This document shows positions 7,149-17,659 of a stretch of DNA of 64,000 nucleotides, piece after piece. Positions within the stretch are counted from its first letter, which is position 1, and every line of letters begins with the position of its first letter. A program made the position numbers and the translations under genes. Origin of the DNA: Globisporangium splendens (Eukaryota > Oomycota > Peronosporomycetes > Pythiales > Pythiaceae); the NCBI GenBank assembly GCA_006386115.1, contig VFIW01000146.1, positions 1-64,000 of the forward strand, in the 5' to 3' direction. The notes below the pieces were generated by a model. The model searched no databases. It was not told where the DNA came from and saw only the letters and a program-made list of their open reading frames with translations.

Positions 7149-10070
7149 ATGGTCAAGTCGTATCTGCGCTACGAGCGCGACTGCGCGTTCGGCGTGGTGG
7201 CGGCCGTCGAGGGCAACGTGCTCTACGACCACTCGGGCAAGTTCGCCATCGCGCCGGCGCTCAAGGACGTCGTGGTGTGGAATGTGCGCCAGGGCAACAA
7301 GGTGCGCGAGTTCCGCGGCGACTCGGGCCAGGTCACGGCGCTCACGCTCAGCCCCGACGGCGCGTTCGTGGCCGCGGGCTACTCGACGGGCGTCATCCGT
7401 GTGTTCAGGTTCGCCACTGGCGCGCTCGAAGTCACGCTCGATGGCCACAAGTCGGCCGTCGAAGCGCTCGTGTACAAGACCGACGGCTCCGTGCTGGCTT
7501 CTGGCTCGCGCGATACGGACATCATCGTGTGGGACATCGTGAGCCAGACGGGTCTGTTCCGGCTCAAGGGCCATAAGGACGCCGTCACGGCGCTCAAGTT
7601 CATCGCCAAGGAGACGCTGCTCGTGTCGTCGTCCAAGGATACGCTGCTCAAGGTCTGGGACCTCGACACGCAGCACTGCGTGCAGACTTGCGTCGGCCAC
7701 CGCAACGAGGTGTGGTCGTTTGACGTGAACCCCGCGGGCGACCGGTTGGTCACAGGCGCGTCCGACAACCAGATGCGCGTGTGGAGCATTCGTGGCAGCA
7801 GCAACGAGAACGACGACGACGCTGCCAACAATGGCGAGATCATCACATTCATGGGCTCGATCTACCGTCAGAGCAACGATCGTGCGACGTGCGTCTCGTA
7901 CAACACGCGTGGCGACTTGGTCGGTGTGCAGAGTGCCGGAAAGTCTATCGAAGTGTACAAATTGCGGTCCAAGGACGAGATCAAGAAGAAGCAGCAGCGT
8001 CGCGAAAAACGCCGTCGCGAGATGGCCAAAAAGAAGCTCGCGGCCGAAGAAGCCGAGAAGAACGCGACGAGTGCGGCCAAGAAGAAGCAGCTGAAGCAGC
8101 TCCAGAAGCAGCAGCAGGCCGAGGACAAGAGCAACAATGACAACGACGAGCACGAAAACTCGGCCACGGACGAGTTCGAGCTGCTCTGCATTGTGCGCGC
8201 TTCCCACAAGATTAAGTCGTTCGCGTTCTCGCCCGATGTCGCCAAGGACGGCACGTCATCGCTGCTCGCGGGTCTGCAGAACAACAGCATTGAGACGTTC
8301 ACACTGTCGCCAAGGGCTACGGAAATCGATGCGCGGTACGCGAAATCGCACGCCATCACGCTCTCGGGCCATCGCTCCGACGTGCGCTCTGTGTCTGTGA
8401 GCTCGGACGACCAGTTGCTGCTGACGCTCTCGAACTCGTCGGTCAAGATCTGGAATGCGCGATCGATGCAATGCATCCGAACGCTCAGCGACGATGTCAA
8501 CTTGGCGCTTTCCGCTGTGTTCGCGCCGGGCAACATGCACGTCGTCGTCGGCACGAAGACCGGCCAACTCATGCTCTTTGATCTGAACTCGGGTGAATGC
8601 ATCTGGCGCGAGGAAAGTGCGCACAACGGCAGCGCTGTGTGGTCGATCGATGTGCGGCCCGACGGTAAGGGCATTGTCACGGGCGGCGCCGATCAGCACG
8701 TCAACTTCTGGGACTTCGAGATGCACCGCGTGGAGAACACCGAGGGCTTGCGTCTGGGTCTGAGCCACTCACGACTCTTGAAGATGTCGGACGATGTGCT
8801 CTGCGTGCGCTACAGCAACACGAAGGACCAGAAGAAGCTCGTGGTCGCGGTCGCGTTGCTGGATTGCACCGTCAAGGTGTTCCACGACGACTCGCTCAAG
8901 TTCTTTGTGAGTCTGTACGGCCACAAGCTGCCCGTCATGTCGATGGACATCTCGTCCGACGACACGATGCTCGTGACGGCGTCGGCTGATAAGAACGTCA
9001 AGCTGTGGGGTCTGGACTTTGGTGATTGCCACAAGTCCATCTTCGCGCACCAGGACTCGATCATGTCCGTGCGGTTTGTGCAGAAGACGCACTACTTCTT
9101 CACGGCGTCCAAGGACAAGTCGATCTGCTACTGGGACGGTGACCACTTTGAGCGCATCCTGAAGATCGACCAGCAGCACTTCGGTGCCATCTGGGGCGTC
9201 GCCGTGAGCAGCGACGGCAGCTTTGTCGTGAGTTGCTCGGAGGACCGATCGATCGTCAAGTACATCCGTACGGAGGACCAGGTGTTCATTGAGGAAGAGC
9301 GCGAGAAGGAAATGGAGCAAATGTTCGAAGACGAACTCAACAATGCCAACAACAAGGCGCCTGCGCTCGGCAAGGAGAAGAGCGAGGGTGATGACGACGA
9401 CGTGCAGGGTACGTCCGCGTCGGCGGCGAAGCGAACGATCGAGTCTGTCAAGGCGGGAGAGAGCTTGATGGAGGCCATCGAGTTGGCGGACAGCGAGCTT
9501 GAGGCGATCGTGGCGTACGAGAAACTCAAGGCCAAGAAGATCAAAGAAGCCGAGAAGATCTCGGCCGGTCGCGCGGGTAAAACTGGTGCGAAGCCCGTGG
9601 AACCGGCATTAGCCCCGCGGACGCCCAACATCTTGCTGCTCGGGTACTCGCCACTCAAGTACGTGCTCAACACGCTTCGTCGCATTCGTCCGCACGAGAT
9701 GGAGGAAGCGCTCATCGTGCTCCCGTTCGAGTACGTCGAGAAGTTGATCCACTTGCTGCTCAAGGTGATTTCGAGCCACCTGGAGGTCGAGTTCTGCTGC
9801 AACGTGCTGCTGCACCTGCTCAAACTGCACCACACGGCGATCTGCAACCGCAAGAGTCTGTTCAACGAGCTCGAGTTGCTCTGGCAGCGGCTGCGCCAGC
9901 AGCTCGTGGAGAAGAAGAACCGCATCGGGTTCAACTTGGCGGGCATGAAATATTTAAAGCGACAGATCGATGATGAGCGCACGGGCTTCGTGCAGGAGAT
10001 CGCGGCCACGCCGTCCGCATCTGCGGCGTTCAACAATAAGAAGAAGCGGAAAGCGACCACCGAGGCGTAA
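7149..10070 (+). CDS. UTP12: UTP12/WDR3 (Dip2), small-subunit processome WD40 protein
   Basis: A 973-residue intronless protein. The ATG at 7149 is chosen because MVKSYLRYERDCAFGV matches the conserved start of yeast Dip2/human WDR3; the open frame upstream has no better ATG. Two blocks of WD40 repeats (for example GSRDTDIIVWDI, SSSKDTLLKVWDL, TGASDNQMRVW, TGGADQHVNFWD, TASADKNVKLWG) form a tandem propeller. They are split by a Lys/Gln-rich helical insert at about residues 275-350. The C-terminus (about 830-940; LIHLLLKVISSHLEVEFCCN, KKNRIGFNLAGMKYLKRQID) is the Utp12 domain. The family works in the nucleolus in U3 snoRNP-dependent 18S rRNA maturation as part of the UTP-B complex. The end is convergent with the next gene, about 105 bp away. 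Confidence 0.95.
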   Translation: MVKSYLRYERDCAFGVVAAVEGNVLYDHSGKFAIAPALKDVVVWNVRQGNKVREFRGDSGQVTALTLSPDGAFVAAGYSTGVIRVFRFATGALEVTLDGHKSAVEALVYKTDGSVLASGSRDTDIIVWDIVSQTGLFRLKGHKDAVTALKFIAKETLLVSSSKDTLLKVWDLDTQHCVQTCVGHRNEVWSFDVNPAGDRLVTGASDNQMRVWSIRGSSNENDDDAANNGEIITFMGSIYRQSNDRATCVSYNTRGDLVGVQSAGKSIEVYKLRSKDEIKKKQQRREKRRREMAKKKLAAEEAEKNATSAAKKKQLKQLQKQQQAEDKSNNDNDEHENSATDEFELLCIVRASHKIKSFAFSPDVAKDGTSSLLAGLQNNSIETFTLSPRATEIDARYAKSHAITLSGHRSDVRSVSVSSDDQLLLTLSNSSVKIWNARSMQCIRTLSDDVNLALSAVFAPGNMHVVVGTKTGQLMLFDLNSGECIWREESAHNGSAVWSIDVRPDGKGIVTGGADQHVNFWDFEMHRVENTEGLRLGLSHSRLLKMSDDVLCVRYSNTKDQKKLVVAVALLDCTVKVFHDDSLKFFVSLYGHKLPVMSMDISSDDTMLVTASADKNVKLWGLDFGDCHKSIFAHQDSIMSVRFVQKTHYFFTASKDKSICYWDGDHFERILKIDQQHFGAIWGVAVSSDGSFVVSCSEDRSIVKYIRTEDQVFIEEEREKEMEQMFEDELNNANNKAPALGKEKSEGDDDDVQGTSASAAKRTIESVKAGESLMEAIELADSELEAIVAYEKLKAKKIKEAEKISAGRAGKTGAKPVEPALAPRTPNILLLGYSPLKYVLNTLRRIRPHEMEEALIVLPFEYVEKLIHLLLKVISSHLEVEFCCNVLLHLLKLHHTAICNRKSLFNELELLWQRLRQQLVEKKNRIGFNLAGMKYLKRQIDDERTGFVQEIAATPSASAAFNNKKKRKATTEA

Positions 10071-10176
10071 ATGCAAGTCAGCGCGATAGATTCGATGAAA
10101 GAGAGGAGACAACAGAAGACCACCTAGATAAGGATAAATAGATTCGTGTGTAGCAATTTGCTTCATATATCTTTGG

Positions 10177-11645
10177 CTACTTCCTGTGCTGGCAGTTGGG
10201 GTTCCATGGCTCGCGCGAGTCGCGTGGGTCGCGGATCTGGTCACGCAGCAAGCGCACGTTTTGCGTGAGCGACGGCGAGTTGCCGTCGTCGAGGTGGCAG
10301 ATCGCGAACGAGTGGTTGCTGAGCAGCCGCATGACGAGCGTCACGTTCTCGGTGCCAGTGAAGCCAATGTCCTTAAGGAAGAAGCTCATGGGAGCGATCT
10401 CGTCCTTGGTTTTCATGATCCGCGTCAGCGTGTGGCGGCACTGGTTCTGGATCGCGGGCGTCAGCGCTGGGTGCAGTCGCTCCTTCATGCACAGCACGCG
10501 GCGGCATCGCTCCTTCATGATGGCACTGAAGTCGCAAGCAAACCCGTTGCATTAGAGTCAATGAACCTCACGTTGCTGCCATAACCCTCGTACTTACGCT
10601 TGCATGTCGTGGAAGCAGAGTCGCCCATCGCCATTCCGCTTGAGCGACTGGAACAGCGTCGTGACGTCGCGCGGCGTGTACTGCGGGAACCTCTTGAGCA
10701 TTTGGTCCACTTGGCGCAGCACTTCTTCCTCGTGGTGTTGCGACAGCGACGCCATGTGGTACACGCTCAAAATGTCCTCGCGCTCCATACGGTGTGACAT
10801 CGTCGTGAGCTCCAGGTCGATGACAACGTGGTGGCTCTGATCGCCACTGTGGAGCCGCGCCTTACCATCGAGCGGTTCGTAGAGACCAAACACAAACAGC
10901 CGTCCCGCCGAGTTCGGGTGCTGCAAGTGCGGCGGAAACAGGAACGCCAGGAGCTGGTCCACGTCCGCAGCGCGTTTCTTACCAGCAGCACTAGCAGTAG
11001 AGCGGTGGCTTTCACGCTGGGCTGCTCTGGAGACACCGGAACGCGCCAGCAGGAACTCGATCTCCTGCGTCACAGTCGACGCGTCGCCACTGCACCGCAA
11101 GCCAACCTCGTGCTTGGCATTGGGCTTTTCCAACGCGAGCATGAGTGCTGGACCGCAGTCAGAAGCCAATGACGCGACGTAAGTCAATGCGATACCAGGA
11201 AAGGGGGTGAGGTAATGGCGAATGGATACCTGGCTAGAGCGCAGACGGCGTCTTCGAGGTTCTCGCCGTCGTCATATTGGACGCGAGGCGTTGGCAGCCC
11301 CTCTTTAGTCTCGCGTTGCAGCTCTCCCCGTTCTGAAGTTGAAGTTGGTTGTGACCTTTCGTCTTCGTGGTGACCGTGGGACAATGACTGGCGGAGAGAC
11401 GCACTGGCCGTCGTTGGGTCGCACACCTGATAGACAAACGCATGTGCATCCTCCTTGCTGAGATGCACGAGCGCCTGGTGTTTGACGCGGAACCCGAGTT
11501 TGTGCAGCTCGTCGCGAATCGCCGCGTCCTCGTGGAGCGCCTCCGCCTGCACGAGCAGCACGCTGACTTGCGTCGCCACCGTGGAAGTGGCACCACTGGT
11601 ACTGCTGCCTACGATGTCTGGTGGTGAAGCTGCCGAGCGCGGCAT
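10177..11645 (-). CDS. NDK-like domain protein with EF-hand-like segment, three exons
   Basis: Exon 1 begins at the ATG at 11645 (MPRSAASPPD). It carries a nucleoside-diphosphate-kinase-like fold segment (VSVLLVQAEALHEDAAIRDE, LGFRVKHQALVHLSKEDAHAF). This continues in exon 2 (GPALMLALEKPNAKHEVG). The catalytic His motif of true NDKs (NxxHGSD) is not seen, so catalysis is doubtful. The end of exon 2 has a short EF-hand-like stretch (SLKRNGDGRLCFHDMQ). The exon 2/3 intron is clear (10597-10526, donor GTAAGT). The exon 1/2 junction near 11150-11229 could not be resolved: AG|GTATCC is a good donor, but no in-phase AG acceptor was found. Non-catalytic NDK domains are common in flagellar proteins, but the role here is inference. 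Confidence 0.6.
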
Positions 11646-12884
11646 GTTTGTCAGATTTTGTTGACGCCATGGTCTCGTCGTGGGTAATAAACAGAGGTGA
11701 GCTACTGCGAGTTGAAGCTTTTGCCTCAAGGGACACAGAGGAAGGAGAGCTCTGCATCGAGGCAGTGGAGGTGCATGCTGCCGCTATTTACGGAGAGAGC
11801 GATCGAGAATAGAGAGCACGAGGCATCAACGGGAGGTGATGGACGTGCGTCAATCTGTCGGTCTTACTTCCCAGGTAGTTTCGCACTTTTTTCCTTTTCT
11901 GATCTGTTGGGCATCTCCTCTGATAACAATCCTGCAACAAACTATATTTTCAAATGATCACATTCATCATTCCGCACAATTTTCTTGACGAGATCAAGTT
12001 GCTTACTCAGATACTCGATTCTCTTCTTAAGGCGATTGTCAAGAGTGGTGTGTGAAACGCGAAGGAGACGTCAGATGTCTCGCCGTTGCTCCTGCGGGAT
12101 GGGTTGCAGTTGCACCCCAGCTGGCTGGCGAGTGTGACTGACAGATTGACTGATCGTTCGTCCTCGCGCACACTGCCAAATGACTCCACTCGCATCCCAC
12201 GCCTTGGACAGTGGGGAGGACTCTTTCTGAGACTGACGTCACAAGTTCACACATGGAGGATGAGAGGAGCCTTCGGGACGCGGTGTATATACCACTCGTC
12301 TACCTACGTCAATTGCTGCTGCCAATGCAACGCTGGGGTCGGAGGGAAGGAACTGCAAAGTCCAGGCAGCTAGCAGCTCGTCCTCATTGTCGCCATTGAC
12401 TCCTGTGTCGTGATGTCTAAGCTTTTGAGTATGGACGACAAGCGACGAGCGACGAGCCGACCCCGACCCCCGAGTTGAACTTCAGCTTTGCGCGTTTTCT
12501 TTTTCCTCCTGTGCAGCTTCGTAAGCAGCATAAACTCCCTCCTGTGGAGCTTTGTAAGCACTGTTGTCAATCCCTACTTGAGGTCACGCGGCGCTCCTGC
12601 TCTGCACCGCGTTAGGAAATGTACATGTAAACCTTGATGCACCAGCAACTTTTTTTGACTGGTGCCGCCAGACGTGGCGCACAATGCCCGCACGGTGATT
12701 GCGCACAACCACACACAAGTCTCTGCTCCACTGGAGACAGCCACCCCCTCGTCTCCTCCTCTCTCGCCTCTGAGGCACACGAGCACCGCGCTTCATTGCT
12801 CACTCTCCAATTTGCGTCTGTCTGGTCACCTACCTCTCCATTCAAGCGTGTTTCCAGTTCGTCCCCTCTCTTTGATCAAGCACC
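11646..12884. other. Intergenic, divergent 5' flank; short direct repeat
   Basis: No gene was recognised between the divergent NDK-like and aquaporin genes. It contains two 22-bp near-identical direct repeats, at 12506-12527 and 12539-12560 (CTCCTGTG[C/G]AGCTT...), differing at two positions. They may be promoter elements or a minor tandem duplication. Confidence 0.5.
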
Positions 12885-13742
12885 ATGGGCAGAGATTCAC
12901 AATCCGACAAGGTCGAGAACGGCTACATGGATATCCACGATCAAGACGACTTCGTGGCGCCAGTGCCACACAAGGCGTCGGCGTTCGCTGTCAAGTCCGC
13001 GTACTTGCGCGAGTGTCTTGCTGAATTCATCGGCACCGCCATCATGATCGCGTTTGGCGACGGCGTCGTCGCGCAAGTCGTGCTCGGCAAGGGTGGCAAC
13101 GGCGACTACACACACATCTCATTGTGCTGGGGGATCGCAGTGTTTTTCGGCATCCACTTCTCCGGCGGTGTCTCCGGTGCGCACTTGAACCCGTCTGTGA
13201 CCTTCACGCTCGCGCTCTTCAAGCGATTCGAATGGCGCAAGGTGCCAGGCTACGTGCTCGCTCAAATGCTCGGTGCGTTCTTCGGCGCGTTCATCGTGTA
13301 CATCGTGTACTACCCGTACTTTAACCACGTCGACCCAGATCGCATGACGACTCAAGGCGTGTTTGCGACGTACCCAAGCGCGGTTGTGTCGAACGGAACG
13401 GCGTTCTTGACGGAAGTCATCGCGACCGCGATCCTTTTAGCTAGCATCTTTGCTGTGGGTGACGTGAAGAACAAACCCGCCAACGAGTTCACCTCTCCTG
13501 CTGCGGTCGCGATCTTGGTCATCGGCATCGGCATGGCGTTCGGTATGAACTCTGGCTACGCGCTCAACCCAGCTCGTGACTTTGGTCCTCGCTTGTTCTC
13601 GGCGTGCGCTGGTTGGGGCTCCAAGGTGTTCACGCTCCGTGACCACTACTTCTGGATCCCAATCGTTGCGCCACTCATTGGCGGCGCGCTTGGTGGCGCG
13701 ACTTACATGGGCTTGGTCGAGATCCACCACCCTCAGCAGTAA
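12885..13742 (+). CDS. Aquaglyceroporin (MIP family channel)
   Basis: A 285-residue single-exon membrane channel with the six transmembrane segments and two half-helices of the MIP family. The first pore motif is GAHLNPSVT (Asn-Pro-Ser at about 102-104 instead of Asn-Pro-Ala). The second is GYALNPARDFGPR (about 226-236); the Asp after Arg is typical of glycerol-conducting GlpF-type members. The N-terminus is an acidic cytosolic stretch of about 38 residues. It should facilitate passive flux of water, glycerol or other small solutes across a membrane; substrate is inference. A decayed copy of its N-terminal region lies 640 bp downstream. Confidence 0.92.
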   Translation: MGRDSQSDKVENGYMDIHDQDDFVAPVPHKASAFAVKSAYLRECLAEFIGTAIMIAFGDGVVAQVVLGKGGNGDYTHISLCWGIAVFFGIHFSGGVSGAHLNPSVTFTLALFKRFEWRKVPGYVLAQMLGAFFGAFIVYIVYYPYFNHVDPDRMTTQGVFATYPSAVVSNGTAFLTEVIATAILLASIFAVGDVKNKPANEFTSPAAVAILVIGIGMAFGMNSGYALNPARDFGPRLFSACAGWGSKVFTLRDHYFWIPIVAPLIGGALGGATYMGLVEIHHPQQ

Positions 13743-14385
13743 AAAACGAATTTGCCGGAGTAGAAAGATGGAACCTGAGACAGCGAGGTAGAAAAGCCTG
13801 GATCTTGGCCGTGTATGAGTCTTGCGAATAAAACGTTCGAAGTGTGTTTGCCTCTTTCTTGTTGTTGGCTTCGCTTGTCTTGTTCCTTTGCTCTCCACAG
13901 TGCGGCAGGATCTCTGCCAAAGTCGAGATGTCGATGATGCGTCCAACTTGAGTGTAGTTGCTCTCTTGAGGCAGTTCAACACTATTCATGCGACGAAGAA
14001 CAATCTCTCTCGATGTCTACGCAACTGGTTGCTGTTTAAGTGAATGGTCCTGTGAAGCATTGACGAAAGACGACCAAAAGCCGAGCCGTCAGTTGAACTT
14101 CGTGGGGAAATGACCTGTGACTATGGTCAACCGACGAATTTGCACAGATTAGTGCATGGTTTACATGAACTGTCTGCTTTCAGAATCAGTCATCGAAGGT
14201 CAAGGCACCTTGGCACACAGGGACACGTCTGCACCTCGTGGTTGACTTGACGGCACAAACCCAGTGGCTTGTGCTGGTTTCCTACCAGACTGGCGTGAGG
14301 AAGCAAGTCCTCACTTCCGATCTGCGCCTGTGTGCACCAATCATCTGCTCAAAGCTATCCCAGTCTCTCTCAAATCCGCTCTGCA
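13743..14385. other. Intergenic between aquaporin and its relic
   Basis: Nothing gene-like beyond the presumed 3' UTR of the aquaporin gene and the 5' flank of the relic copy. No RNA gene was seen. Confidence 0.4.
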
Positions 14386-14547
14386 ATGACCAAAGATCTC
14401 CAAGTTGGCTACCTGGATTTTCAGGAACAAGATGAGGTTCAAGTCGCAAAGACGCCATCGCGTTTCGTGATCCAGTCGGCTCATTTGAGAGAATGCTTCG
14501 CTGCGTACCTTAGCAATATTATCCCGACGATGGCCAGCCATTTTTAG
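14386..14547 (+). pseudogene. Relic of an aquaporin gene (N-terminal part only)
   Basis: An ORF starting MTKDLQVGYLDFQEQDEV contains FVIQSAHLRECFAAYL. This lines up with FAVKSAYLRECLAEFI at residues 35-49 of the intact aquaporin upstream, with a similar acidic leader ahead of it. After the first few residues of membrane helix 1 the similarity ends and a stop follows at 14545. No pore motifs remain. It is best explained as a tandem duplicate that has lost most of its length. Confidence 0.7.
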
Positions 14548-14612
14548 CTCCTTTTTCGTCACGCTTTAACCGCACACATTTTCTTGTTCTCACATCGAAT
14601 GCTGACTTTGGA

Positions 14613-15501
14613 ATGGAAAGCACAGTTCAAGACGCGATGCACATGATGGCGGCGAAGAAGTCGCTGTGGGATCAAGTATCTGGTGCACCTGCCGCTGTGG
14701 ACCCAAGCGCATCGAAAACGTTGTCGTCTCAAAAGCTTAATAGCTCTGTAATTGCCTCTTTGTTTGCATCAAAGGCGAAGGCACCTCCTCCGCCTACGAT
14801 CGCGTCGACAAACTCGTCGCCAAGCAAAGAGCAGGGTGATACCGGCGAAGAACGATATGAGAGCGAGTTCGCGCGTGGGTTTCGCAAAGAGCTCTCGAAG
14901 CGACTCGCTGAACCAATAGCAGTCACAGTGGAACATGAAAACGATGGCGGCGACGAAGAGACTCACAGCGACGATGACGATGGCTCTTATGATGATGTCG
15001 ATTGCGCGATCCGGGAGTCGGCAACCAGAAGCAACAATGTCGGCTCCAGCGACTGCAGCCAATGGTGGTGACCTCTCGGCTCGAGAACGCGAAATGCTCC
15101 GGCTCATCATGGAGCTGGTCGGGAAGGACACGATCCGCTTCTTGCTGGCGGAGAATCCGCGCGCGGCACCTACGGAGCTTCGCAGACAACTCGTCTAGCT
15201 TCACCAGCAAGAGCGTCGCCACCACCACCGCCAGGAGCAACATTCGCTGGTTTCTCGTCAAAGTACGTCTGATAAGTCTAGCTCGCCTGTGCCGCCACCA
15301 CTGCGTGGAACTCGAGTGAGTGCAAAGACACTGTCGCCGCCGCAACCGCACTTGGTGCTGGACGGATCGTCTCCTGCATTGGACGTCATCTACGAAAAGT
15401 AAGTCAGTCATGTGTCTTGTTTCATCCACAGCGTCCATTCAGTGTTATGCATGATGACTTGCGTCGTTGAGCTGAACAGGTTCTGGAAAGACGAGTCTTG
15501 A
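14613..15501 (+). pseudogene. Unrecognised gene with disrupted reading frame (possible pseudogene)
   Basis: It starts at the ATG at 14613 (MESTVQDAMHMMAAKKSLWD) and runs about 150 codons with an acidic Asp-rich segment. Coding character then continues in the +1-shifted frame (GGDLSAREREMLRLIMELVG, DTIRFLLAENPRAAPTELR). A TAG at 15196-15198 interrupts that frame. Beyond it the same frame goes on (LHQQERRHHHRQEQ ... LDVIYEK) to a clean donor GTAAGT, and an acceptor at about 15478 gives a short last exon (FWKDES, stop). The good 3' intron argues for a once-real gene. No simple GT-AG intron fixes both breaks. Family unknown. Confidence 0.5.
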
Positions 15502-15849
15502 TTTGCTTGGGGCTTCTTGGTGACCTTGACACACACACACACAGATATCCGAAACACAGACGAGGCAAAACGCACTACCACGTTATTTGCAAATTTCATA
15601 ATATTCAATTCATGAAGAACAGGGTGGATGGGTTCTTGTGGTTGGACAGGCAGGGTAGCAGTACCTTGATCTACAACTACTACAAGTCACACATCGAGTG
15701 ACGCAGGCGATCAAATTCCGTAGCTGCTTACGCTGGTCTTGCTTCTGTCCAGGCAAACCCCCGCCATTTGTGCGGCAATAGCCTTTTTCATCTTTCATTT
15801 TTCTTCTTGTCATGGCAACGGTGTTGCTCGTATCTCCCACACCGGACAA
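15502..15849. other. Intergenic with short (CA)n tract
   Basis: A CA-dinucleotide run lies at about 15530-15543. Otherwise this is the 3' flank of pyruvate kinase and of the disrupted gene; no ORF is supported. Confidence 0.5.
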
Positions 15850-17659
15850 TTAGTCCACAATGAGAACCTTGAGCATGTTTGTGGAACCAGCACGAGCTTC
15901 TTGCATACCGTGGATAGCAACGACGGTGTCGCCCTTTTGGATCCAGCCGAATTGCTTACCCAAGTCGGTCGCACGGTACAAGATCGAGTCCGTACCAATC
16001 ATCGAGCCCATGACACGCGCCATGGTGCCCTTATAGCAACCCTCGGCTTGACGCGCGGTCTCACCAAGCGCAGTCAGCACCAAGATTGGCTGCGATGGGC
16101 GGTACTTGGAGATCAAACGAGCAGTCGTACCCGTTTCCGTGAGCACGACAATCATCTTTGCAGCGATATCAATCGCGGTCTTCACAGCCGACGACGCAAT
16201 CGCTTCCTGGGTGCTCATGGCGCCAGTGGTTTCCAAGACACTGTTGCGAAGCGCTTGGTAGAGCTCGTCGTAGTGGATCGCACCTTCGGCTTGCACACAG
16301 ATCTTGCTCATCATTTGCACGGCTTCAAGAGGGTAATCACCGTTCGCGGTTTCACCCGAGAGCATGACAGAGTCCGCACCATCCAAGACGGCGTTCGCAA
16401 CATCGGTACATTCGGCACGCGTTGGGCGTGGATTCTTGATCATCGACTCGAGCATTTGCGTGGCCGTCACGACAGGCTTGCCCGCGATGTTTGCCTTACG
16501 GATCATCATCTTTTGGGCCAAGAACACCTTTTCCGGTGGGATTTCCATACCCAAGTCACCACGAGCAACCATGATGCCGTCGGTGCGCTCCAAGATCTCG
16601 TCGTAGTTTTCAAGACCTTCTTGGCTTTCGATCTTCGCGATAATTTTAATCGCACGGCCGCGTGGTCCAAGCACAGCGCGGATGTTGTCGATATCCTTGC
16701 CAGTACGCACAAAGGACGCAGCAATGAGGTCGATACCTTGCACCAAACCAAAGTTGACCAAATCGTCTTCATCCTTGGCAGTCAGCGTTGGCAACATGAC
16801 CTTGGCGCCAGGCAAGTTCATGTTCTTGCGTTCACCGATCACAGCCGAGTTGTCAGCCGTGGTCTGTTCATTTCCATAGAAAGCAAACAGAAGAAGCGCA
16901 TTAGCATTGGTTAAGAGCAAAAAAATAAAGCAGACCCATGCACTTGTTTTGTGTACGTACAATCACGTAGGTGTCGTGGACTTCCGTAACCGTCAGCACG
17001 AGCGAGCCATCGGCGACGAGCACTTTGCCGCCGACAGCCACCGACTGTGGGAGTTCCGGGTACGACACCGCGAGCTTGGTCTCATCACCCAAAAAGTCGT
17101 AGTCCGTGGTCAATTCCAGGGTGCTACCCTTCTCGATCGACACCTTGTCGTGGTTCTTCAAGAAACCCGTACGGATTTCAGGACCCTTGGTGTCGAGCAT
17201 AATAGCAATCTGTGTGTATCACAACAAGCATATAACCCCAGTCAGTGGTGTCTCGTTTGCATACTGCTTTCTTGAGTCAAGCCAAAAAACGACCACATAC
17301 GTTCTTGTGAGGGCGGCTAGCGAGCGCGCCACGGAGACGGCTGAGGGTCTCGCCGTGGGTGGCGTGGTCACCGTGGGAGAAGTTCAAACGCGCGACGTTC
17401 ATGCCGGCGTCGATCAACTGGCCGAGCTTTTCCTGCGACCAGCACGATGGACCGAGCGTACACACGATCTTGGTCTTGCGCGTGACACCGTCGGTGCTGC
17501 GCATAATGCTGTCGAGTCTATTTAATGGCATCAACAATAATTATCAACAAACAAGCACACACGTCAGCCACGTATGCTCAAAGATCCGCTCTGTGAAGCC
17601 AATAATAAAGAATAAACGTACTCCACTCCTTGTTGACGAAGTCCGATTGCGCCAGCCAT
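15850..17659 (-). CDS. PYK: Pyruvate kinase, four exons
   Basis: Exons 17659-17622, 17517-17301, 17209-16961 and 16863-15850 join in phase to 505 residues, the usual size. The start ([13 protein letters not shown]) is a short first exon ending in GA|GTACGT. Recognisable parts are [10 protein letters not shown], the substrate/K+ region [23 protein letters not shown] leading into the lid (B) domain, and the signature [10 protein letters not shown] with the catalytic Lys. [12 protein letters not shown] and [13 protein letters not shown] follow, then [21 protein letters not shown] and the C-domain. It converts phosphoenolpyruvate and ADP to pyruvate and ATP in glycolysis. Introns are 104, 91 and 97 nt. 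No defects were seen. Confidence 0.95.

Noticed and set aside
7134..8207. 357-codon minus-strand ORF within UTP12
   Set aside because: Antisense shadow of WD40 coding sequence with low-complexity Val/Leu/Arg/His content.
13437..13982. 181-codon minus-strand ORF over the aquaporin 3' end
   Set aside because: Overlaps coding sequence of the channel in antisense; no family similarity.
15739..16914. 391-codon plus-strand ORF opposite pyruvate kinase
   Set aside because: Antisense to a clear enzyme gene; no domain, His/Arg-rich.
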